From an uncultured Rhodopila sp. (GTDB lineage Bacteria > Pseudomonadota > Alphaproteobacteria > Acetobacterales > Acetobacteraceae), in assembly GCF_903915725.1 (NCBI RefSeq), contig NZ_CAIWTY010000016.1:1-64000 (forward strand): a stretch of 64,000 nt of DNA, given 5' to 3'. How positions within the stretch are numbered: position 1 is the first letter of the stretch; every line of letters starts with the position of its first letter. The notes under the pieces are model-generated. The model saw only the letters and a list, made by a program, of their open reading frames with translations, did no database searches and was not told where the DNA came from. A program made the position numbers and the translations under genes. Below are positions 46,473 through 53,600 of the stretch, one piece after another.

Positions 46473-47060
46473 ATGACGGTTGCCGCGCGCCGGATTGATA
46501 CCGGGGTCTGGAGCCAGAGCCAGTTCCTGACCTGGGCCGAAGCGCAGCCGGAGGGCGCCCGATTCGAATTCGATGGAGTCCGCCCGGTCGCGATGGCGCC
46601 GTCCACCGTCGGCCATAACCGCGTCGGCCGCAACATCCGCGAGGCGATCCGGCCCCGCTTGCCCGGCGGCACGCCGTGCGACACGTACGGGCCGCAGGAT
46701 GCGATCGAAACTGTCGGTGGCGCTCTGCGGGAGCCGGACGCCTTTATCGCGTGTTCCTCGCCGCATCGGGACGCGGTCGCCGTCCCGGCGCCGATCGTGG
46801 TGTTCGAGGTGGTGTCCCCGGGGCGCGACAACCGGCGCCGGGATGAGGAAGATAAGGTCGATGAATACGAGTCGGTCCCGTCGATCTTGCGCTACGTGAT
46901 CGTCGAGTCAGAGAGCAGATCCTTCCGCGTGTTCCGGCGCGAGCCCGGGGAACGCGCGTGGCAACGAGATCCCCCGAATACCATCGGCCCCATCCAGCTG
47001 CCGGAGTTCGGCATCGATCTTGCGCTCGATGAGGTCTACGCCGGGATCGCGTTCGACTGA
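46473..47060 (+). CDS. Uma2 family (DUF820) PD-(D/E)XK nuclease-like protein
   Basis: The 195-residue protein has the Uma2 layout: FEFDGVRPVAMAPSTVGHNR near residue 30-49, LREPDAFIAC carrying the active-site Asp, and PIVVFEVVSPGRDNRRRDEEDKVDEY with the E-x-V and downstream K of the PD-(D/E)XK fold, then PSILRYVIVESE. Such proteins are numerous in cyanobacteria and some alphaproteobacteria; their biological role is unknown. The gene is 72 bases downstream of the monooxygenase and may be independent. Confidence 0.8.
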   Translation: MTVAARRIDTGVWSQSQFLTWAEAQPEGARFEFDGVRPVAMAPSTVGHNRVGRNIREAIRPRLPGGTPCDTYGPQDAIETVGGALREPDAFIACSSPHRDAVAVPAPIVVFEVVSPGRDNRRRDEEDKVDEYESVPSILRYVIVESESRSFRVFRREPGERAWQRDPPNTIGPIQLPEFGIDLALDEVYAGIAFD

Positions 47061-47241
47061 GGCGGAAGCGATTGGATCGCGCGGGTAGCCGCTGGAGGTT
47101 GACCGGGATGGATTTATCGTGCGCTTGCCGGATCGTTTATTCACCGATATATCCATGCCGTGCAACGGGAGATCGTCACGCCCCCACGCTCGCGAAGTCC
47201 GACAATCCCGGAAACCCGCCGCCGGAAAAGATCCCAGCATC

Positions 47242-47778
47242 ATGGCAAGTACGTCCGTAAGCGTGCCGCAGACCACTTACACCCTGCCGGCAAAATTCTA
47301 CCATTGGAGCACCGCGGTTCTGATCGCGTCGATGTTCATCACCATCTGGCTCCGCGGTTTCGCGGAGAGCAAGAGCGCAGCGCAGGCGTTCTGGACCAAC
47401 GCCCATACCTCGCTGGGCATCCTGGTGTTCGGCCTGACGGTTCTCCGGCTGTTGAGCCGGATACGCGTGCCGGAGTCGGGGGAATCGGCTTTCGGGGAAT
47501 TCCTCCGCACGGCGATGCACCGGACGCTGCTGGTGGTCACGCTGCTGCTGCCGATTTCCGGCTTTGTCCGCATGGCGGCGAGGAATCGTGTCACAGATTT
47601 CTTTGGCTATGCCATTGCCTCGCCGTTCGGTGACGCCCCCTCGATCTATGCCATTGGCCGGGCGCTGCATGGCGACGCGATGCAGTACGTCGTGCTGGCG
47701 TTGATCGCGCTGCATGTCGCGGCTGCGCTCGGGCATCATTACTTCCTCAAGGACGATACGCTGCGCCGCATGGTTTGA
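47242..47778 (+). CDS. Cytochrome b561 family protein
   Basis: This is a 178-residue inner-membrane di-heme cytochrome b561. Four membrane segments lie at about 19-38, 50-70, 88-110 and 145-168. Candidate heme histidines are His21 (FYHWST), His55 (AHTSLG), His92 (MHRTLL) and the C-terminal LHVAAALGHHYF pair. Such proteins move electrons from the quinol pool or reduce superoxide. The ATG has GATCCCAGC upstream, a poor RBS, but the N-terminus matches family members better than the longer frame. Confidence 0.85.
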   Translation: MASTSVSVPQTTYTLPAKFYHWSTAVLIASMFITIWLRGFAESKSAAQAFWTNAHTSLGILVFGLTVLRLLSRIRVPESGESAFGEFLRTAMHRTLLVVTLLLPISGFVRMAARNRVTDFFGYAIASPFGDAPSIYAIGRALHGDAMQYVVLALIALHVAAALGHHYFLKDDTLRRMV

Positions 47779-47993
47779 GCGAGGTTCACAGGGATGAACG
47801 GGGTGTCAGGTCATGCCATCGACACAAGCGGGACTACCCCTGACCGCGAGGGTAGGTGGTTGAACCGGCCCACCCGAGGGCCGACCCGTCCCATCTAACC
47901 GTCATGCACCGGCGTCGCCAAGCGCGGTGACGATACCCCATTTCGATACGAAAGGATTCTGTTACGCTCCCCCGCCAGGGGGACCAGCGCACC

Positions 47994-50990
47994 GTGACCG
48001 ACGCCGAACCAAACGCCCTGTCGCCGACCGAGCAGCTCGTTGCAATATGCACCGAGCGAGGCGAGCGCGCCGATCTGCTAGGTTTTCCAGAGGCGGACCG
48101 TGTGGTGCGGGCCGCGTTCCTCCGCGCGTTGCTGCTTGGCTTGCCGTTCGCATCGAACGGGGCCGCGCGAATTTGCCCGGTGCGGGCGCCGGGAGTCCGC
48201 GTGACGGGCGCGCGGGTCGAGGGACCGCTTGACCTGACCGATTGCGCCGGCACGGACAGCGGGGCGCTTCCGGGTCTGGCGCTTGAAGCGTGTGACCTGA
48301 CCGGCAGCGCCGATCTGTCGAACGCCCACCTTACGCGGCTGTCGCTGAAGGACAGTTGCATCCACGAGGTCCGGCTGCGCGGCCTGCGGCTAGCCGGTCC
48401 TCTCGACTTCGCCGGCGTTCACGGCACGACCCCGGCCTCCGCGGCCTGGATCGACGCCCATGGCGCTATAATCCGAGGCGAGGTCCGCGGCAACGGCGCG
48501 AAACTGCGCGTTTTGCAGGAAAGGAAGGACGTGACCCCCGGTCAGGAACGCTACGCCCTGCGCCTGTCCGACGCCGAAATCGACGGCAGCGTTGATCTGG
48601 CGGATGGGGTCGAAATGATCGGTGGCGTTACATTCCGCGGCGTCAGGATTGGCGGCGATTTTTTCGCCATCGGTGCCCAAGTGGAGGCCGGCGAGGGTCA
48701 CGCGCTCGGTGCCCAGGCAGCCCGGATCGATGGCGTCATGCTGCTCGACCGCGTGAACGCTGGCGGCGTCGTCTGGCTTTTGAATGCTCAGATCGGTGGC
48801 ACTCTCAACTGCGTCGGCGCGACGTTGCGGAACCGGACGAACAACGGGGGTGGATATGCGCTGGTGGCGGCTAACGCGGAGATCGGCGGCGACATCTTGC
48901 TCCGCGCCGGTTTCACGGCGGAAGGCTGCGTCAGCCTGCAGGGCGCGAAGATCGGCGGCAGTCTTGGCTGCGACGGCGCGACGTTACGAAACAGGACGGA
49001 CGGCGGCAAGGCGAACGCGCTTGTTGTGGACGCTGCGGAGATCGGTGGCTACGTCGATCTTAGCGGCACTTTCACGGCGGAGGGATGCATTAGGCTGGCG
49101 GGTGCAAAGATCGGTGGCTTTCTCAGCTGCAACGGCGCGACGTTACGAAACAGGACGAACGGCGGCGAGGCGAACGCGCTTGTTGCGGACGCCGCGGAGA
49201 TCGGGGGCTATGTCAGTCTTAGCGACACGTTTACAGCGGAAGGCTGCGTTAGCCTGCTGGGTGCAAGGATCGGCGGCAGTCTCAATTGCGCTGGCGCGAT
49301 GTTGCGCAACCGGTCGGCCAACGGCCTCGGAAAGGCGCTAGTGGCGGAAGACGCGGAGATCTTGGGCGCCGTACTGCTGCGCGGCGCGTTCATGGCAGAG
49401 GGATGCGTCAGCTTGCTGGGCGCAAAGATAGGGCGGGATCTTGAGTGCTCGACGGCGCGACTGCGCAACGAGGCGAGTATCGGGACGGGGTTTAGCCTGG
49501 TACTTCAGGATGCGCGGATCGGCGGCCGGATTCGGTTGGATCAGGGATTCGTCAGCCTCGGCCGCATTATCCTGTGGGGCTGCCATATCGGTGGCGACTT
49601 GATCTGCACAAGCGCGCAGTTCGTCGGACCCCCGCCGCCTTCGTCCTGGGGTTCCCGCAGCCATCTGCAAAGCGCGGTAGACGCGATCAATCTGAGGGTC
49701 GAGGGCGACGTGATCCTGGATGAAGCCAGCGTCATCGGCTCGCTGACCTTCGAACATGCCAGAATCGCCGGCAGCTTACGGTGGGACTGGATTGCATTCC
49801 CACGCCAACTGGCGATCGAGTGGCCCGGGGCTGCCGGCAAACCTGATGGAGCGGAAACGCTCACCTGGACCTATGCCGGCCGCGCGCCCGCGACACCGGA
49901 TGCGGTGCTGGGCGAGGCACCTGCGGCACCAGCCAGACTCAATCTGGCACATGCGCATATTGAAGCCGCGTTACGCGCCTACCGCCTCACTACCGGGGTG
50001 AATCTGGGAATCGATCTCAGCGCCACGCGAGTACACACGTTGGACGACGTGCGGGATGGGGATGATGCCGCCGACTTCCTCGAAGGATGGGGTGGGACCA
50101 AGGGAACCGTGAGACTCGACCTCGATGGATTTGTCTATGACCGTATTGAACACTTCCCGACCCGCAAAGAAAATACCCCGCTGACCGCCTTGCTGTCGTG
50201 GTTTGGTCACGTGCTGGCGGCGCTGCTGCGCGTGCTGAGCTGGCCCGTCCGCGCTGGCCTGAGGCGTCCGTGGGCCGCCGCGGCGCAACGGCTTGAGCGG
50301 CGTGTGGAGGCGTTTGCCGATTGGACCCGACGGGTGTTCGGCGGTGAGGCCGGGATCGCCGGGGGCCGGCTGATGTGGCTGGAACGGGGGGCGCCGGGGC
50401 CGGGAAAATTCTATCCGCAGCCGTATCGCCAGCTCGCCTCGGTGATGCGGGTTCAGGGCCATCTCGACGCGGCGCGGCTGGTCGCGGTGGCCGAGCAGGA
50501 CAATGCGCTGCGTTCCGGTTGGTCGGCCTTCTGGCGTCCCATGTTCGGACTCTGTTTCGGCCACGGCCTGAAACCGGTGAATGCCACCATGACGCTGCTG
50601 GTTCTGCTGATGATCGGCACCGGCCTTGTCTGGAGCGCCTGGAAAATCCCGGCGAAGAATTCCCTGGCAGCTCAAAGAAACGAATTCGTGCTGGTGCTGA
50701 CGCCAACCGGTATCGCCGCGAAAAGCGCCGAGGAGTCGCTGGCCGGCCAACATCTGCTCAGGGTGGTCGATCGGCGCTGCGACAAGCACGACATCATGCC
50801 GCTATTCTACGCACTGGATATGATGCTGCCGGTAATCCCGCTGCATCAGGAGGACCGCTGCGAAGTGGCCTCCCGCGCCGGAACCGAGGGCTGGCAGATC
50901 GCCTGGGCGGTGTTTTCGATCATCGGCAAGATTGTTACATCGCTCACCCTGCTGACCTATGCCGGCGTGCTGAAGTCCAGGGAGGAGTGA
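47994..50990 (+). CDS. Large membrane-anchored beta-solenoid repeat protein
   Basis: This is a 998-residue protein from a GTG start. Residues 60-600 are made of short strands such as GPLDLTDC, GSADLSNAHLTRLSL and GDVILDEASVIGSLTFEHA, a pentapeptide/bactofilin-like beta-solenoid. Within it, residues about 265-520 are 53-residue units of the form AEIGGYVDLSGTFTAEGC followed by GAKIGG, NGATLRNRT and ANALVAD. Two adjacent units are nearly identical in DNA. The C-terminal part (YPQPYRQLASVMRVQGHLDA) is followed by a membrane segment near 860-880 and another at 970-994. Similar proteins have been labelled membrane-associated oxidoreductase without evidence. Function is unknown. Confidence 0.75.
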   Translation: MTDAEPNALSPTEQLVAICTERGERADLLGFPEADRVVRAAFLRALLLGLPFASNGAARICPVRAPGVRVTGARVEGPLDLTDCAGTDSGALPGLALEACDLTGSADLSNAHLTRLSLKDSCIHEVRLRGLRLAGPLDFAGVHGTTPASAAWIDAHGAIIRGEVRGNGAKLRVLQERKDVTPGQERYALRLSDAEIDGSVDLADGVEMIGGVTFRGVRIGGDFFAIGAQVEAGEGHALGAQAARIDGVMLLDRVNAGGVVWLLNAQIGGTLNCVGATLRNRTNNGGGYALVAANAEIGGDILLRAGFTAEGCVSLQGAKIGGSLGCDGATLRNRTDGGKANALVVDAAEIGGYVDLSGTFTAEGCIRLAGAKIGGFLSCNGATLRNRTNGGEANALVADAAEIGGYVSLSDTFTAEGCVSLLGARIGGSLNCAGAMLRNRSANGLGKALVAEDAEILGAVLLRGAFMAEGCVSLLGAKIGRDLECSTARLRNEASIGTGFSLVLQDARIGGRIRLDQGFVSLGRIILWGCHIGGDLICTSAQFVGPPPPSSWGSRSHLQSAVDAINLRVEGDVILDEASVIGSLTFEHARIAGSLRWDWIAFPRQLAIEWPGAAGKPDGAETLTWTYAGRAPATPDAVLGEAPAAPARLNLAHAHIEAALRAYRLTTGVNLGIDLSATRVHTLDDVRDGDDAADFLEGWGGTKGTVRLDLDGFVYDRIEHFPTRKENTPLTALLSWFGHVLAALLRVLSWPVRAGLRRPWAAAAQRLERRVEAFADWTRRVFGGEAGIAGGRLMWLERGAPGPGKFYPQPYRQLASVMRVQGHLDAARLVAVAEQDNALRSGWSAFWRPMFGLCFGHGLKPVNATMTLLVLLMIGTGLVWSAWKIPAKNSLAAQRNEFVLVLTPTGIAAKSAEESLAGQHLLRVVDRRCDKHDIMPLFYALDMMLPVIPLHQEDRCEVASRAGTEGWQIAWAVFSIIGKIVTSLTLLTYAGVLKSREE
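48790..49470 (+). repeat. Tandem 159-bp coding repeats
   Basis: Units of 159 bp encode 53 residues and are repeated about four times in frame. The string GACGTTACGAAACAGGACG occurs identically 159 bases apart (near 48980 and 49139), so at least one duplication is recent. The outer units are more diverged. The array is prone to length change by slippage or recombination. Confidence 0.85.
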
Positions 50991-51020
50991 AGCGGCACGG
51001 CCGGCCAAGGCGCCCCTCGC

Positions 51021-52766
51021 TCAATCTTCGAAGATCAGCCGCGCCTCCGCACCTCGCGGCGAGGATCGTTGCGTGAAGCTCTGAGCCTCCCGCGTCGCCA
51101 TCCACACGGCGAAGCGTTCCTGCGCCTCCAACGGTCCCAGCACATCCTCCGCCCGCACCGTGGCAGAGCGTTCCGGCAGCGCCTCGCCCTGCCATTTCAA
51201 CCCGATTTCCACCCGGTCCTCCGCCCGCCACGCCGACAACGCCACAGTCGCCGTGCCGCGTTCCAGCAGCAGTTCCGCCAGTTCGCTCACCGCCCGCTCC
51301 GCCGCCCGCGCGGTCTGCGGCTTCAGGCCCCAGGTCCCCCCGAGCCGCTCCAGCCAGTCGCTGGCCGTGCGTCCAGCCCGAGCATCCATCGCCAACTCCA
51401 GTTCCGCCTTGCGCGACACCAGCGGCAAGGTGACCAGGTTCGCCAGGAACGCCATCACCGCCCCGAACGACAGCGGTGAGGCGATCGCCGGCAGCGCCTG
51501 CACGAAGATCTGCGGTGCGACGGCGACGGTCAGGCCGGAACTCAGCCCGAAGGCGATGATCAGCGTCCGCCTTGTGTCCAGCAGCCTCACCGTCGCCAAC
51601 TGGCACCCCTGAGCCATGATGAATCCCGCCACGTAGAACAGCATCGCCGCCTTCACGGGTGCCGGAGTCAGCACGAACAGCGCGACGAATTTCGGGCATA
51701 GCGCGACGATTACCAGCAGCGGCACGCCGCACCAGACGATCCGCCGCGCCAGGGTGCCGGTGGCGATCGACAAGCCGACGGCGGCGGTTGCCGGCCCAGG
51801 GCACGCGCCGCCGAGCAATCCGGCCGCGGCGATGCCGATCCCGTTCGCCAGCAGCCCGCGGCGTATCGGCGCCCCATCCGGCCGCGTCCAGCTTGCATCG
51901 CAGGCCCGCTGGATCACCACCGTGTTGCCGGCCGCCGTCGCGACAAGCGCCACCAGGGCCAGCAGATAGGCCAGCAGCGGCCCCGCCTGCACCGCATCAA
52001 AATCCGGTGTCCAGGGCTGCGGCAGCGCCAGCCAGGGCCGCGCTGCCAGGACCTCACCGGCGTTCGCCGGAGCCTGGCCGAGCGCAATCGCCAGCACCAC
52101 CCCGGCGGCCGAACCTGCCAGCACGGCGAATGGTGCTGCCCTGGTGCCGCTCAGCGCCAGGGCGATGATCACGCCAAGCGTGCCGAACATGGCCAAAAGC
52201 GCATCTGTATGCGGCGCAGTCCCTCCCGGTTGCAGGCCGAGCTGTGCCGTCGCCAGGACGACCAGCGCCACGCCGATAAGGATGACGACGACACCTGCCA
52301 CCTCATTCGGCAGCAACACCCGCAGCCGCCGCATCAGGAAGACCAACCCGATGGCGCCGATGCCGGTCAGGAAGACCATCGCGCCGATGCCCCCGAATCC
52401 GCCGCCGCCATGGCCCGTCATCGCGTAGGCGCCGAGCAGCGCCGCCGTATGGGTCGCCGGGATCGGGTAACCGGAGCCTATGGGTCCGCGCGTGATCAAT
52501 TGCAGCGCCTGCCACAACGCCACGGCCAGGATCGACAGGCACAGGAAGCGCGTGATCTCGCCCGGGTCGCCGGTCACCGTCGCCGCCGCTGCCGCCGGCA
52601 GCACGAAATAAACCGATTGCACCGCCACGTGCTGGATCGCCAGGCCGATGGCCAAAGGATAGGGCAGGGGGGTGTCCAGCCAGGCGACCAGTCCAGGCGG
52701 CTGCTGCATTGTCTTGTCAGCCGATCGGCCCAGGAAATGTTTCAGCCCGGAGCCGAACGCTACCAT
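51021..52766 (-). CDS. NCS2/NAT-type permease with C-terminal kinase-like ATPase domain
   Basis: The 581-residue protein has an N-terminal 460 residues like xanthine/uracil permeases. These are about 12-14 hydrophobic segments, GLAIQHVAVQSVYFVLPAA, GPIGSGYPIPATH and GACPGPATAAVGLSIATG where the family usually has the Q-N-x-G-x-x-x-x-T signature. That signature is altered here. The last 115 residues (TARAAERAVSELAELLLERG, EIGLKWQGEALP, FAVWMATREA) are soluble and resemble an RsbW/histidine-kinase-type ATP-binding fold. AGGGGAAC precedes the ATG; the frame further upstream lies antisense to the STAS gene and is spurious. Divergent from a STAS protein, suggesting a regulated uptake pair. Confidence 0.75.
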   Translation of the reverse strand: MVAFGSGLKHFLGRSADKTMQQPPGLVAWLDTPLPYPLAIGLAIQHVAVQSVYFVLPAAAAATVTGDPGEITRFLCLSILAVALWQALQLITRGPIGSGYPIPATHTAALLGAYAMTGHGGGGFGGIGAMVFLTGIGAIGLVFLMRRLRVLLPNEVAGVVVILIGVALVVLATAQLGLQPGGTAPHTDALLAMFGTLGVIIALALSGTRAAPFAVLAGSAAGVVLAIALGQAPANAGEVLAARPWLALPQPWTPDFDAVQAGPLLAYLLALVALVATAAGNTVVIQRACDASWTRPDGAPIRRGLLANGIGIAAAGLLGGACPGPATAAVGLSIATGTLARRIVWCGVPLLVIVALCPKFVALFVLTPAPVKAAMLFYVAGFIMAQGCQLATVRLLDTRRTLIIAFGLSSGLTVAVAPQIFVQALPAIASPLSFGAVMAFLANLVTLPLVSRKAELELAMDARAGRTASDWLERLGGTWGLKPQTARAAERAVSELAELLLERGTATVALSAWRAEDRVEIGLKWQGEALPERSATVRAEDVLGPLEAQERFAVWMATREAQSFTQRSSPRGAEARLIFED

Positions 52767-52943
52767 TTTACGTTCCCCTAAAAAGGCCGGTTCGTCGCAA
52801 GATTTTTCCGTCCCTATGCGGATTTCGGCAAGCTCTGGCGTCCGGCCTCTGCAACGGGCACACTCGGCGGCTATACGGTTTGTTTGATTGGCGATAGTCA
52901 CGATCAAACGACCCGGGAACGGCAAATCTGGAACGGGGGACCC

Positions 52944-53270
52944 ATGCTGAAGGCTCGTTACCTCTCCGCGGGCTATATCGTCGCTCAGTTCGAAGGCCGC
53001 CTCGACGCCACCACCGCGGCCGGGGCCGAAACCGAGCTGGCGGCGATGGTCGCGGAGGGGCCGGTTGTCGCCGATATGCAGCAGGTTCGATATATCAGCA
53101 GCATGGGACTGCGGGTGTTGCTCAAAGCCGCCAGGCTGGCGAAGGAAAAGGGCGGCAGGCTCGCCGTCGCCGGACTGCAACCCGCGGTGCGCGAGGTGTT
53201 CGAGACCGCCGGCTTCGATCGCTTGATTGCAACCTTCGCCACCCTCGCCGAAGCAACCGCCGCGGACTGA
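52944..53270 (+). CDS. STAS-domain protein (anti-sigma factor antagonist-like)
   Basis: The 108-residue single STAS domain has YIVAQFEGRLDATTAAGAET at the N-terminus and VVADMQQVRYISSMGLRVLL in the middle. The second segment contains the D-x-x-x-x-x-x-S-x-G-L-R-x-L-L core with a Ser where SpoIIAA/RsbV proteins are phosphorylated. GGGGGA lies seven bases before the ATG. It is divergent from the permease gene, 177 bases away. A partner kinase or anti-sigma factor would normally be RsbW-like; the only such fold in the window is the permease tail. Confidence 0.85.
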   Translation: MLKARYLSAGYIVAQFEGRLDATTAAGAETELAAMVAEGPVVADMQQVRYISSMGLRVLLKAARLAKEKGGRLAVAGLQPAVREVFETAGFDRLIATFATLAEATAAD

Positions 53271-53600
53271 TTTGCGCCATCCGGTACTGGCTGCTGCCTC
53301 CCCTATGGGGGCAACGATGCGCCCGACACCTGTATCGACGTCCGGTCTTTCGCCGGTCGCGTCCGAATCGGCAAGACCGTCTCGGCTGACCTGTGTCCGG
53401 CAGACCACAGGCGCCGTCCGGTTGCCAAGGCGCCGCCGCGGCGCCACAGTCGGCCTCGCTGCCCGCCATTTCAGGACACGGGCGCCCGGAATCCGCGCCA
53501 CATTAACGTTCTGTTAGCGTTTATCTGCTATGCGATCGCACCGGATTCTGATTTGCGCCTTGCTTTTGCCCCCTTCCCCTCCTTTATGTTGCGCCGCACC
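53271..53600. other. Intergenic region before the acetyltransferase gene
   Basis: The gap holds a GC hairpin (CCCC-TAT-GGGG near 53300) shortly after the STAS stop without a T-run, and an AT-richer patch (TTAACGTTCTGTTAGCGTTT, near 53503-53530) likely to contain the promoter of the next gene. No RNA gene or coding frame is recognisable. Confidence 0.35.

Noticed and set aside
52767-53501. N-terminal extension of the permease frame
   Set aside because: The frame is open upstream of 52766 but lies antisense to the STAS gene and is Arg/Gly-rich without membrane character. The RBS and conserved N-terminus support the start at 52766.
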